Shown: positions 21,791 to 32,257, counted from the first letter of the stretch. The stretch is 64,000 bases of DNA from Liopterus haemorrhoidalis (GCA_963971575.1 OZ020611.1:205572743-205636742); one strand, 5' to 3'. The notes: generated by a model from the sequence alone, not told the origin. Numbers and translations are program-made.

Positions 21791-22473
21791 TAAATTATGG
21801 CTAATATGGATGTTCTTGTAGTTATGGCTAAGGCAGTGTATGTCTACATTTGAAATAAAAAATATAATAAAAAATATAAAACTGCTGAAAATTGAGTTCA
21901 TGTGTGTAAGCTTCATCTAATATTACCCGTCATGATTCAAGCTATTGTTTCAATTATTTTAGTTTTTTGTTAAGAGGAATAAGTTTATTTATATTAGTGA
22001 AATACTTGAATAATCAATGTATGAATCAAATAACACATTGTCAACAGTGAGAAAGACCTTTCGGAAATTGAAAAAATGAAGCCATTTATCAATAAATTTC
22101 TTATTAATTTAATTAAGATTTAGAAACGAAGCAAATGCGAAATAAATCGCAGGGATTTTTTAATTTTAATAATATCATGACGAAATTTTCGCAAATTATT
22201 TAAGTTTAGTTTAAATAACTAAACTAAGCTCTTTGAAATCAAATAACTAATAAAAATTATTATCAAAAAACTGTTGATTTTGATATGATTATAAATTTTG
22301 TGCTAGACATTCAACATTCTGTTAGCTTCTTACACTTATTAAATACCTATAACACCCTGAAATGTGCGAAAATTCACACTGTTCATTATTATTTTTCGTT
22401 TTTTGCGCCGGGTATACTGCTAGAATTTTATAAGTAATTTACTTCAAAAGTCAAGTGATTTCAAACTTTGGGA
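21791..22473. other. AT-rich, no recognised gene
   Basis: No coding relic, terminal repeat or tandem repeat was seen. Confidence 0.5.
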
Positions 22474-22705
22474 CAGAGCCGGACAAATGTATATCTGTGC
22501 CCGAGGCAAAGTACCAGTTTTGCGCCCCCAATCTTGGTCATAACCAAATAATAAAGGAATCGAAAAGGAAGGGTCGAAATTATGACAAAAAAAATGGTGC
22601 CGGAATGATTTTTGCGTCCTTGCGTTGTAGAACTTGTTGTTCGCGCCCCTCTTCCGGGAGACCTTTTTATTATTTAAGTGGAGGGTTTCTTAGGTTTAAT
22701 TTTTT
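22474..22705. mobile_element. hAT-type terminal fragment
   Basis: It starts CAGAGCCGGACAAATG, followed by GTGCCCGAGGCAAAGTACC and, near the other side, GCGCCCCTCTTCCGGGAG. CAG(g/a)GCCGGA...GGGC is common at hAT ends. No right terminus or target duplication was found. Confidence 0.4.
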
Positions 22706-23270
22706 TTTGTAGATAGTATCGAACGAGTGCTGACTGATAGCGTTTAATCTAGTATCGAGAGTAACGCTCTATTCGAGAGCGTATATTCAGTGTTACCGAC
22801 CAAACGACCCCGTTTGAGTTTATTCACGAATGTACGTTCCGTTTACATTCGTTTCGTGTCTTACTGTTTGTTTGTTTATTCGTTACTGGCGTGTGGACTT
22901 ATTAAGTGTATCAACGCGGCTGTGTCTCCAATTTTCTCCTACTCCAAAGTGGATCAGACTACAGCAGTCCAAAGGGCCCTTTGATACGATCAGACTGCAA
23001 ATAAGAGGTAAGTCCATCACCAGTATATCTCCCATCCCATCTCCAGCATTATACAATCGCGTAAGATTACGCGAAATACAGTCCACGCGCTTATTTTCGT
23101 GGTCCTTAGAGCAGGAACCTGGTCAGTGTCTCCATCTGGGAACACTGCAGGGTTCCGCACTTAACTCCTGTAATTGTATAACTTTGCGTCCGAGGCGAGT
23201 GCCTCACTCTAGATACGGACTTGCTTTGGGAAACTATCTTCTAGAACAAGTGGTGTTATAAGTCGTTAAA
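22706..23270 (+). promoter_or_regulatory. GC-richer island with a consensus splice donor (possible 5' exon)
   Basis: Within an AT-rich setting this stretch has many CG dinucleotides and a balanced base composition. AATAAGAG|GTAAGTCC at 23007/23008 is a full consensus splice donor. TTCAGTG at 22787-22793 resembles an insect initiator, but no TATA or downstream element is convincing. The open frames across it (22790-22984, 22830-23261) show no domain. It may be the first exon of a transcript, or the 5' region of a retrotransposon. Neither is proven. Confidence 0.3.
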
Positions 23271-23840
23271 AGTAACGCTTTTTCTCAGTGAATTATCCTA
23301 AAATACCAACAATCCAACTTCAACTAAAATTAACTGTAAAAACGTAACTTCATTTTTCAATTTCATTTAATGTGATACCACATGTTGCAAAAACTACAAA
23401 AACTGTAATTTGTAGCTATTATGTCATTTCTGATTGAATAAACGCAACAGTACGAGTGAAACTGAGCAATACAAGATAAAATAAACTTCATTTAATGAAA
23501 TGTCACTCAAGCTCGAATAAAAAACTACATAAAACCACGAACTGCAAGTCTCGTACGAATAAAATTAAAGAAAACAATGATTTATTCAGGTTCTCATTAC
23601 AGTTCTCTAATTCTTGAAAAGTTAGATGTAGTTTCGTCTTGTATTCTCTAAATACCATTACAGTTACAAGCAAGTGACAAGCAATACTTTGAAACTATAC
23701 AAGCGAGAAATTGAATTTTTGTCCAACATTTTCAAATACTGCACACGTGTTTTTAATGCATTTTCTGTTTTACCAAATGTAATTTACTCCATGCAGAATT
23801 TCTTGTAAAATAGCACAGTAAATTTCTAAATTAGTATATA
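23271..23840. other. no recognised gene
   Basis: AT-rich sequence without a coding relic. Confidence 0.5.
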
Positions 23841-23905
23841 CGAGGGTTGTCCAGACAGTAAAGAATGTTTGGTTGTTAACAACATGGAATCCAATACATT
23901 TCAAT
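23841..23905. mobile_element. mariner terminal-repeat fragment
   Basis: CGAGGGTTGTCCAGACAGTA preceded by TA is a mariner-type end. A related end (CGAGGGTTGTCCGTAAAATA on the minus strand) closes at 50665. No transposase remains. Confidence 0.5.
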
Positions 23906-24051
23906 AAAAATGGTGTTTTGGTTTGTTAATATATAGGGTGTCCTAGCCCAGTGGCTCACCATTGCTATTCCGCTTATTAATATACAGATTGCGGCAATAT
24001 AATTTGCTGATTTGAAGGGTCAGTAAAACAGAAGATATTATAGTTATCATT

Positions 24052-24078
24052 TTATTTTATTTATTTATTTATTTTTCA
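24052..24078. repeat. (TTTA)n microsatellite
   Basis: Six to seven units of TTTA, slightly interrupted. Confidence 0.7.
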
Positions 24079-24334
24079 TTGTTCTACAACATTCTACATC
24101 ATTCGTTCATTATTCTACATAAGGAATGTGCAACTTCCAAAAGAGCGAGGTCCGGATAGCGATCTAAAATACATTCGCGGGCCAGAATTTTTTAAGGATC
24201 TTTTTTTTAGAATTATCAATTTTTTTTTTTAATTTCTTCACTGAAATTTTCTATATTATAAAAAAAAAAAATCATTCTAAATTTGAATTCGTTAAAACTA
24301 TGCATAGTTCATAACAAGTTCATAACATCCATAA

Positions 24335-25027
24335 AAAATCAGCTGTGGCCACCACAGGACCGACCGCCATCATAAAGTACTTATATAAATTACATTCTAG
24401 CAGCAGAGTAGAAATAACCTAATATTTTCTAACAGAGATATTATTTATCATGACCATGGAAACGTTACATATAAATATGAAAAAATTGAGACTTGATGAA
24501 ATTTTCGAAAAATTTTAAAGAAATTATTCAAAAATTTTCGTTTTATCAAAAAACGTCTCAAATAAAAGTTATTAGTTGCTTTTGCTATATTATATATTGC
24601 TTTTGCTACCAACTTTTTCGAGATATTTTTCTGTTGTGAAATATTCGTAAAAATCTTAAAATCGACACGAGTAAACTCCCATTTTTAGTCAACCGATTTT
24701 TACCAAAAGTTGATCAACTTGTGCCATTTATGGCAGAAGCTTAAATATGAAGTTTCATAAAAATCCTTTCAGCCGAATTTGCTCTGCACGTGCACACAGA
24801 CAGACGGACGGACAGACGGACAGACGGACAGACGGACAGACGGACAGACGGACAGACGGACAGACGGACAGACGGACACACGGACGGACAGACAGACCGA
24901 CAGACATCATGCTAAAAATAGTCAAAACGTTATGTAGGGACCTCAATTCGTGGAAATCCATAGAAATCTCGAAACGTCAAAATTGGTAGGATCACAATAC
25001 CTCCCTTATATATGTTGGCGGTCGGTA
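24335..25027 (+). mobile_element. Repeat A, copy 3 (most complete)
   Basis: It begins near AAAAAATCAGCTGTGG and ends GGCGGTCGGT. ACCGACCGCCA at 24359-24369 is inverted at 25016-25026. In the last third a ~120-base GACA/GACG (GTCY on the other strand) microsatellite interrupts conserved sequence. A Helentron-derived non-autonomous element of DINE-1/pearl type fits this layout, but the Rep/helicase protein that would move it is not in the window. It lies inside or beside a hAT relic (25109-25465). Confidence 0.7.
24788..24908. repeat. (GACAGACG)n microsatellite inside Repeat A
   Basis: CAGACGGA/CAGA units run for about 120 bases. Open frames across it (QTDG repeats and their complement) are artefacts of the repeat. 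Confidence 0.9.
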
Positions 25028-25108
25028 AAAACACAAGAAAAAAATAAAAATTCTTTTATAATGCATAAATATTGTTAGATAAGAACAAAATATTTGTTTA
25101 ATTTGAAT

Positions 25109-25465
25109 GAGACGGTTAAGACTTCAAACTGCTCAAAAGTTTGTTAATGTTCGGGAAAACAACAGATGCAGAAACACCCAACGTGTTTTCTAGGTGCGAA
25201 TCCGTTATTCGCGTCCTTGTTTTCGATTTAACGAACTTCATCCTAGAAAAAAATTACTCACATTAGTAAGTGCTTCCAAAGAGCGTTATTCTCTTCTGAG
25301 CAAAAGCTATGAGTTTCGGAAATTTGTCAACTAGAAAATATTTCTTATAAAACTCAATTAGTGAAATCTCCTTCATTTTTTATTTTAAATCAGAGTTCTC
25401 CTGTAGCTCAAGTAGTTCCATTTGCAGAGAAAGTGGCGCTTGTTCCAGATTAACATCAACCGTTT
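25109..25465 (-). pseudogene. hAT transposase, C-terminal part
   Basis: The minus strand reads LSLQMELLELQENSDLK, a stop, KEISLIEFYKKYFLVDKFPK and FAQKRITLFGST. It continues with the dimerisation motif, partly disrupted as C-E-stop-FFSRMKFVKSK, then ITDSHLENTLGVSAS. It resembles the relic at 13420-13962 (SRLKYIKSK..., TDSHLKDFL...) and belongs to the same ZBED5/GTF2IRD2-like hAT group. The gene is cut on its 5' side by a LINE at about 25560. Confidence 0.85.
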
Positions 25466-25559
25466 AATTGCATTTGATCTCTTACAACAAAGATACTCGT
25501 GGGCCAGATTCAATGGGATTTTGGATAGTTACCGCGAGTCGTAGGTTGCACGTACCTGT

Positions 25560-26318
25560 TCTACATCATGCGTTCTTGTAAGCATTTTACAAAGCCAAAA
25601 AGCATAATAATATTAGATAAATCCTTGGTCTGTAGTAAATTGGAATATAATTCTATAATCTGGAACCCACAATATGCCTCATATATTAACAAGATTGAAA
25701 ATATCCAAAGACGTTTTGTAAGGTATTTAGATTACAAATTTCATACAAAAGATATGAATTCTTCGTATCTTTGTCGTTTAAATAGATATAATCTAAATAA
25801 TCTGGAAAAACGACGAACTAAATTAGAGATCTTATATGACTTTGTTTATAAAATTGTAAATGGTATGATTGATTCAACAGACATTCTGGGTCTTATTAAT
25901 TTTAATGTACCAGCATTAAATCTGAGGCAAGTAAATACCTTCTATGCACCCAACTCTCCATACAACATTCGACAAAATTCACCTCTAAATAGAATAATGT
26001 TCACATTCAACTCTTGTTTTAACAACAGCGACATTTCGTCTTATCGTTTTTTGCATTCAAAAAATAAGTCGATTCTTATTTAACGACTAGAGTTTTTTCC
26101 ATACGTTAACTAATACTAAATTGATATTTATTTAAAACTGTTACTTATATTATTTTTTTCTTTTTGTAAAATTCAGTTAAATATTTTTTATATTGTATCA
26201 ATGTAATATTTGATGCAAAATTTCTGTTATTTTGTATTCTGTGGAGGTCTATAGGAACTTCGTTCTGTTCGACTACCCAAAAACAAATAAATAAATAAAT
26301 AAATAAATAAATAAATAT
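25560..26318 (+). mobile_element. 5'-truncated LINE with (TAAA)n tail
   Basis: The open frame 25568-26083 is the C-terminus of a Jockey/CR1-type reverse transcriptase: SLVCSKLEYNSIIWNPQYAS, INKIENIQRRFVRYLDYKF, LEKRRTKLEILYDFVYKIV and NGMIDSTDILGLINF. It is uninterrupted for 171 residues, so this copy is fairly young. The catalytic half is missing. A ~200-base 3' UTR follows and the insertion ends in about eight AAAT units (26283-26318), a typical LINE tail. Target duplications were not resolved. Confidence 0.9.
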
Positions 26319-26330
26319 TGGAAATTTAAT

Positions 26331-26880
26331 TTACATTGTTTTAAAAATTGTATCTGGCAAGTGGAGCCCCCCGTTAAAAATACACTGATTTACCGAACTT
26401 CGGAAGTATCTGTCGACTCTTTCCCGCATAGCGATGGGTCTGCTGGTTATTCTTTGGCGAATATTGTCCTTCAGTTGAGCAAGGGTCCTTGGACGATCAG
26501 TGTACACGATGGATTTGAGATACCCTCATAAAAAAAGGTGCAAGGGCTAAATCGGTTGAGCGCACCGGCTACTGAAGATCGTCCCTCAAAGAGATCAGGC
26601 GCCCGGGAAAGTGTCCTCGCAAAACCCTCATTGCAGTTCACGCCGTGTGTGCCGTGGCTCCATCCTTCTGAAACCACATAATCCCAACCTCCATTTCGTG
26701 GCAGATTTGGGAGAAAATAATCAAAATAGACTGCCTTACTGCCTCGATGTTTTGGGTTGATCTCGTGGGCCGTTCTACTCCTGGCCTACTCTTTTCCACT
26801 GAATGTGTTTTACCTACGTAACAATCCAAACAAATACTAAGATCCGCTCTGAAGTTTCTAAAAATTATTATGTCTATCAT
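26331..26880 (-). pseudogene. Tc1/mariner-superfamily (DDE_3) transposase, C-terminal half
   Basis: The minus strand gives EMEVGIMWFQKDGATAHTA (second catalytic Asp block), then frame-broken LRGHFPGRLISLRDDLQ, the RS-DLA block near the third catalytic residue, and NGGLHLPDTIFKT followed by M-stop at 26331. The FQ.DGA..HTA and NGG.HL..IIFKT motifs are typical of Tc3/IS630-related insect transposases with a DUF4817-type N-terminus. The helix-turn-helix half is missing. It is squeezed between a LINE tail and the start of a mariner. Confidence 0.85.
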
Positions 26881-27673
26881 AAGAGGTGTGATCGGTTAAT
26901 GAATTTTTCTAGCAGCAACTGCTGACGCTTCCTGAGCTGGAAGAGGTATTTACCGTGTCTGTCGCGCATCATGAATTTCGAGCAACGCATTAACATTAAG
27001 TTTTGTTTCAAGTTACAAAAAAGTGCCAAAGAAGCTCATGAAATGTTAAAATCAGTGTATGGTGATAAAGTGGTGACTCAGAAGACTGTTTATAGGTGGT
27101 ATGAGCGATTTAAAAGCGGAAATGAGTCGGTTGAAGACGAGCAATACTCGCGACGTTCTTCGATATCAAAAACAGACGAAAACGAGCAAAAAGTGGCAAA
27201 AATGGTTCGTTCAAACAGGCGATTGACTATTCGAGAGCTTACCGAAGAAATGAACATATTCTACGGGTAGGTGCAAAGCATTTTAACTGATAATTTGAAA
27301 ATGAGACGAGTGAGTGCAAAATTTGCTCCCACACCTCGCTTCTTACCCGCGAGTTTTTGACCGAAAAAAAGTTTCTGTCTGTTCGCATCCGCCTTACTCT
27401 CCGGATTTAGCATCATGCGACTTCTGGTTCTTCCCAGAAATAAAAACCGTGCTAAAAGGAAAACTTTTTGACACTATTCCGACATTTAGAGAGCCACAAC
27501 GGAGCAGCAAAAGGCCCTTCCGACAGAATCCTTCCGAAAATGCTTCCAATCATGGAATCAACGTGCATCGCTAGCCAAGGAGAGTACTTTGAAGGAGTTT
27601 AATTCAAATTTTATATAAGTTTATTATTTTGTTCGTAATAAAATTATTCACCGTATTTTTTTATCACACCTCG
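26881..27673 (+). mobile_element. internally deleted mariner
   Basis: The left end reads AAGAGGTGTGATCGGTTAAT and the right end, inverted, CGAGGTGTGATAAAAAAATA, with TA beside the right end and a degraded TA on the left. The 793-bp length shows a loss of about 0.5 kb. Both coding ends are still present. Confidence 0.85.
26971..27590 (+). pseudogene. mariner transposase with central deletion
   Basis: From ATG the protein starts MNFEQRINIKFCFKLQKSAK, then TQKTVYRWYERFKSGNESVE and RSNRRLTIRELTEEMNI, the two helix-turn-helix motifs of mariner. After residue ~98 the frame stops. After a frameshift the last third appears: HPPYSPDLASCDFWFFPEIK and VLKGKLFDTIPTF, where SPDLASCDF holds the third catalytic Asp region. 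The blocks with the first and second Asp are deleted. The start codon choice is supported by homology-like N-terminal residues directly after it. Confidence 0.9.
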
Positions 27674-28099
27674 TATGTAGCATACATTATCGTTGTTATT
27701 ATGGCCATTAAGAAGAATTACCCCATATACTATGTCATATTTAACGATACATTTCAGTTCTAATACTATAATGAATGGTATAATCGATGTTATGTCAGTT
27801 ATGAATAATAATCACATTAATACCCGTCATATCTTTCCGATTATTTCATAGCTTCCTACGCTGTATGCTCATTATCTCTGAATGATAATGGCACATCCTT
27901 GTAGCGAGTAGCAACCGTCAATTTCTCGTCTAATATTTCATGAATTCATTGTTATTTCCCTGATTTTACCATCGGGTTTATATTTGTATGTAGGGGGATT
28001 TGTTCTATAGTTATTTAAGATGGCATACTAATTGAATTTGCTTACATTATTCTTGTTTTTCTACAGATATGTAGATATAAAATATTTATTATATGTAGT
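27674..28099. other. no recognised gene
   Basis: AT-rich, no coding relic. Confidence 0.5.
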
Positions 28100-28245
28100 C
28101 AATGATTTTAAGATGTTTTCACTGGATTAATAATTTAGTTTCAAGTTTTACAGTATCTATCAATTCAGTTCTATGCAATAACGAAGTTACGATTTAAACG
28201 TTGATTTCTGAAAATATGTTTCCGGGTTAACTATGTACAAAAGTC
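28100..28245 (+). repeat. Repeat G, copy 1
   Basis: About 145 bases (AATTTAGTTTCAAGTTT... to TTTCCGGGTTAACTAT) recur in the same orientation at 29848-29990 with moderate divergence. Confidence 0.65.
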
Positions 28246-28289
28246 CATAAAACGTAATTATAATAAAAATGCTAATTAAATATGGATAA

Positions 28290-28368
28290 AAACCTCACTG
28301 TGGTATTAAATATAACGATTCAGCTGACCAACTAGCTAAAAGAGCTACTACTGAAGGGGTAAAACACC
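28290..28368 (+). pseudogene. RNase H fragment of a LINE
   Basis: The short frame PHCGIKYNDSADQLAKRATT matches the last RNase H block (H.Gi.gNe.AD.LAK.A) found downstream of the reverse transcriptase in I/R1-type elements. Only about 25 codons remain. A tyrosine replaces the usual glycine and S replaces E. Confidence 0.55.
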
Positions 28369-28489
28369 TTTAGTAACGTAGATGAGCATTCTTTCTGGTC
28401 GTTTTCGTCGGTATTCAGCAGTCGTGACGCGTGTAGCTACAGAATCAGCTTATATGTACAATATCGCACCATTTCTGCCGGTGTTCTGA

Positions 28490-28700
28490 ATTTCTGAAGC
28501 TGAATTCTAGTTTAGACTTGGTATAGTATTTTATTTAGTCTATCAGTCTTTTAAAAGGTCTTTCTCTTGGGCGAGGTCCTTCAATCTTGCCCTGAATGAC
28601 CTTTTTTTCAGTTTTTCAAAAGTCCTGTGTGACACAACCAAAATACTGGAGAATTTGTTTGCTGAACACGCATAGAAAGCCTGGTTGGAATTTGACTTTC
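28490..28700 (-). pseudogene. RTE-like LINE, C-terminal tail
   Basis: The minus strand reads QQILQYFGCVTQDF, a stop, then KKVIQGKIEGPRPRERPFKR and LIDXIKY. This matches the ILqyfGHv.R...l...i.G.i.G.R.rGR....W...l block at the C-terminus of RTE-like LINE proteins. It carries stops, and no active-site domain was found beside it. Confidence 0.65.
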
Positions 28701-29847
28701 TTGAAGAATTGAGTACGCTTTGCGGGTTAAGGTATTCGCAACATGCACCTAATATTTTTGGCCCACTTTGAGGCTTTTTATCTATGCCAGTCTAAAAATA
28801 TTTAATTGCCCCATTAGCTCCATTCAATAGATCATAAAATGTTGTATAAGATCGCCAAGTGTCATTTGTTTTGCTTATATACCCAAGGAAATATTTTGAC
28901 TTAAAGTTGCAACAATTTTGCAGGGATACTCTATATAGCCATAGTATGGTATCAAACAAAACATCTTTCTCCTCAAGTATTCCACTGGCGAATCTTAAAC
29001 TTTACCAAAGTTAGTCTAAGCGACGTAAGATTCAACACAAAGTTTCATCAAAACCCGTGATGGTAAGGTGGGACACTTTTTAAAAATAAGACCACTTGAC
29101 ATGGAATGACCCTATTGAGAACTGACACGCTCGAATACGCAGTCTGGTGGTCAAATATTGTACTAGGCGCTCTAGTACTGTTTGTACTTATTACATATGT
29201 TCTAGTATTGAATTTTTATTAGAATGTCGATAGAAGTTGTGAAAAACTATAAAAGTAGAACAAATTGTAGTGTTTTTGTCTGTCATTCAAGACAGGACAA
29301 GGCATCTTAGTATTTTTCTTATCTTAAGAAAAATGGAGGGATAGTTAATATTAAGTCCAGATTGGGAAAAAAATTGGTTATGGACAGAAAGAAGGCATGG
29401 GAATATAGTTTGAGTTAAAAAGTAACTGATACTATGCGAGTTTGTTCATTATATTTGTCGCAGAAAAACAAAACTGCACTAATATGCTTGCACCTTCAAG
29501 TTATATATTGTCAAATCAGATGACCGACACTCAGATGTACCATATAAAATGACGTGCTGGCATTTAAGACCTGTTCAGCTACAAATTACACTTCAATACA
29601 TCTACTGAAATTAAACTTTAAATACTGTAATTTGATGTCTACCTTCTGTTATACACCTCGAAACAAGTGAAGCGCTTAAAAATTAAAAAAAAAAGGCAAA
29701 TATTTACTCGCATTTTCATAAAATAAAAATGTACTGTGCTTAAATTAATCTGCTCACTATTAAAATATTGACAGCTGAGTACTAGAGACAACAGCCATAT
29801 TGCCTTGGAGCACAGCGGCGCCACCGGTAATGTCACTTCTCAATAGT
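28701..29847. other. no recognised gene
   Basis: No clear coding relic. AT-rich with scattered short open frames. Confidence 0.45.
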
Positions 29848-29990
29848 AAATGATTTTAGGATACTTTCATTGTATTAAGAATTTAGTTTCAAGTTTGACT
29901 ATAACTTTCAATTGAGTTCTCTGCAATAATGAAAGTTACAATTTAAAACGTTACTTTCTGAAAATATTTTCCGGGTCAACTATATTCAAT
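29848..29990 (+). repeat. Repeat G, copy 2
   Basis: Direct repeat of 28100-28245, sharing AATTTAGTTTCAAGTTT, GTTCT.TGCAATAA and TTTCCGGGT.AACTAT in the same order. Confidence 0.65.
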
Positions 29991-30336
29991 TGAGTTTTCA
30001 TATATTTAAAAGTTTAAAAGTTTTGCACTCTGCTCATCTATTTTTACTAACATCAGCGGAACAAATTCCTAAAGGATATCTCAACTTTATTTAGTTATTT
30101 TGTTACAATTTCACTGCAGCATAAATTTATAACTGAACATCAAACAGTATGTTACTGAAATACATTCCGTAAAATTTAAATCAAGGAACGTGGCGCTTGC
30201 GCAGTAGTATTAAGCAATCTATCTGTCAGTATCTCCCAAGCTTATTAAAGTAAAGGTTATCTCATAACTTCTGACCAATCAGAGCGTGAGACGGAATAAG
30301 TCACATGTCGGCATAGTTCAAACTGATTCACGGTAA

Positions 30337-30489
30337 GTTCATCGAAAATCAATTTATCGAAAATCAATTCATCGAAAATCAATTCATCGAATATCAATTC
30401 ATCGAAAATCAGTTCATCGAAAATCAATTCATCGAAAATCAATTCATCGAAAATCAATTCATCGAATGATCAATTCATCGAAAAAAAAT
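30337..30489 (+). repeat. 15-bp minisatellite, left arm
   Basis: About ten units of (A/G)TTCATCGAAAATCA, some with ATCGAATATCA or a one-base insertion. The open frame across it (FDELI repeats on the minus strand) is a by-product. Confidence 0.95.
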
Positions 30490-30900
30490 ATTTTGTAAAT
30501 ATTTGAGAGGAATGCCGAGGGGATCGGAAAGCCAAAAAAGCAGTGGTCAATAAAAGTTGACAGATTACACTTATTAAATAACCATCATACTTGGTCTATT
30601 ATTAATTTTTAAATTTTCCATTCAGAAAATACGCCAGGTAAAATATACCTGTTGGATTATTTTGAAATTGAACAGAGCTCCTTAGATCAGAAAACCCGGT
30701 CAATGGGATCATAAATGTACTTAATACACCCATTCTTAAAGGATTATAAAAATGGTATTTCCCCATCTGTTAAGTCTTAAGGGTTTTGCCTTATGTACAT
30801 AATTTTACTATTCATATTTACTATGCCACACATGATTTGTTCAATGTACGGTGATTCTAAACAGGTGGCATTGTATGTTAGTGTGAGTTTGTATTGTCAT

Positions 30901-31140
30901 TAAACTAGATGATGGGTAGCTCGCTTCGCTCGGCTTCTTCTAACCAAACCCTTACTAACCTAACCTAAGATAGTGTTTTGACATTAAACTAGAAGATGGA
31001 TAGCTCGCTTCGCTCGGCTTCTTCTAACAAAACCCATACTAACCTAACCTAACCTAAAATAGTGCTTTGTCCTTAAACTAGAAGATGGGTAACTAGCTCC
31101 GCTCGGTTTTAGACTTTTACTAACTAAACCTAACCTAATT
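30901..31140 (+). repeat. three tandem ~87-bp units with CCTAA motifs
   Basis: Units start at about 30901, 30985 and 31074 with TAAACTAGAAGATGGGTAG. Each contains the small palindrome GCTCGCTTCGCTCGG and ends in two to three CCTAA pentamers, the insect telomere-type motif. The third unit is more diverged. Confidence 0.9.
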
Positions 31141-31483
31141 ACCTTGTTTTTAGGCGCATAGTACTTTATTTTCCCCCATATTAGCCCAATTAAAATGCGT
31201 ATCATTGTGTATGAATTTATAAAAATTATTTGCGTGCAATTGCCCATAACCTGTCTTATTAAACCTTAAAAACAAAACATTTATTTCTTTTATTATATAA
31301 GTTTTCTTATTATATTTCTTTATTTATATTCAAACACTATGTCACTTTATTTACCTTTTTTTAAACCATATAAAAAAATTTACGCAATTATTTCTTAGTC
31401 TGTCTACTTTTATTGACCACTGCTCTTTTGACTTTCCGATCCCCTCGGCATTCCTCTCAAATATTTACCAAATATTTTTTTTT

Positions 31484-31612
31484 CGATGAATTGATCATTC
31501 GATGAATTGATTATTCGATGAATTGATTTTCGATGAATTGATTTTCGATGAATTGATTTTCGATGAATTGATTTTCGATGAATTGATATTCGATGAATTG
31601 ATTTTCGATGAA
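31484..31612 (-). repeat. 15-bp minisatellite, right arm
   Basis: About eight and a half units of CGATGAATTGATTTT, the reverse complement of the left-arm unit. Confidence 0.95.
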
Positions 31613-31634
31613 CTCTTCGGTTACCGTTCAAACT

Positions 31635-31919
31635 ACCATACAAAATTAATATAGATGTTGCATGTTTTTAAATATTTTTGTTGACCATATTCCTAATAGA
31701 TATTTATTTCAAGATAGTTCTACTGAATAAATTATAAATAAAACTGATTATACTGATTTACATAAAATTTAAGGTGATGGGTATTTGTATTATAGTTAAT
31801 AAATAACAATAAAATCGAATACAAATATAATTTTAGATATATTTAAATAAATATAGAAAAACAAATTGCTATAATAATATAGAAATTAATAAAATTGGAG
31901 GTTATATCTGTTTTTAAAA
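31635..31919. other. AT-rich spacer
   Basis: Nothing recognised. Confidence 0.5.
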
Positions 31920-32110
31920 ACGACTTGACGTATTTTAACGAAATTTGGTACCATAGAGTAGAACCAGGATCAAATATAGGCATGGTATCTCAAAATTTTC
32001 TTTCTAGGAGGTGTTTCTGGGTTAAAACTGGTACTAAAAAACTTAAAGTATTTCATTTATAAACTGAACTATCTTAACAGAAAAAAATATACCATAAAAA
32101 TTGTTTATAA
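31920..32110 (-). repeat. Repeat B, copy 1
   Basis: The reverse complement, around TTTTAACCCAGAAACACCTC and TTTGATCCTGG, matches 63520-63670 (TTTTAACCCCGAAACACCCC, TTTGAATCCTGG). Parts of the same repeat occur at 50857-50958 and 53520-53600. Non-coding. Confidence 0.65.
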
Positions 32111-32257
32111 GAAAACAAATCTTATTTGTTCATCATGTTTAAAATGTTTACTACAAATTCTCTTGTTTTCCGGGTCAAAACGATCCTTTCTGTAGCATCT
32201 TCGTATCCATTCATTTCTAATTTTTCTAACCCGCATACAACCGGATACATACGCATA

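Larger units (their letters stand above)
30325..31626. mobile_element. foldback element with minisatellite ends and 8-bp duplication
   Basis: TTCAAACT lies directly on both sides (30317-30324 and 31627-31634). The ends are long inverted repeats, about 240 and 210 bp. Each starts near ACGGTAA, then has 8-9 tandem copies of a 15-bp unit (ATTCATCGAAAATCA), then a unique part containing GAGAGGAATGCCGAGGGGAT. The middle carries three tandem ~87-bp units. An 8-bp duplication with long inverted ends fits Mutator-like, P/Galileo-like or Foldback-type elements. The superfamily cannot be told apart by eye and no transposase is encoded. Confidence 0.8.

Noticed and set aside
24747..24989. Open frames with QTDGQTDR or SVCPSVRL repeats
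   Set aside because: They are translations of the GACA/GACG microsatellite on both strands, not genes.
30337..30489. CRISPR-like array
   Set aside because: The units are 15 bp without spacers; it is a minisatellite in a eukaryotic element.
30960..31060. True telomere or telomere fusion
   Set aside because: Only two or three CCTAA pentamers per unit, embedded in an ~87-bp tandem repeat.
30257..31643. FDELIFDELI and HRKSIHRKS repeat proteins
   Set aside because: The 15-bp minisatellite is a multiple of three, so it stays open in several frames. There is no start context or domain.
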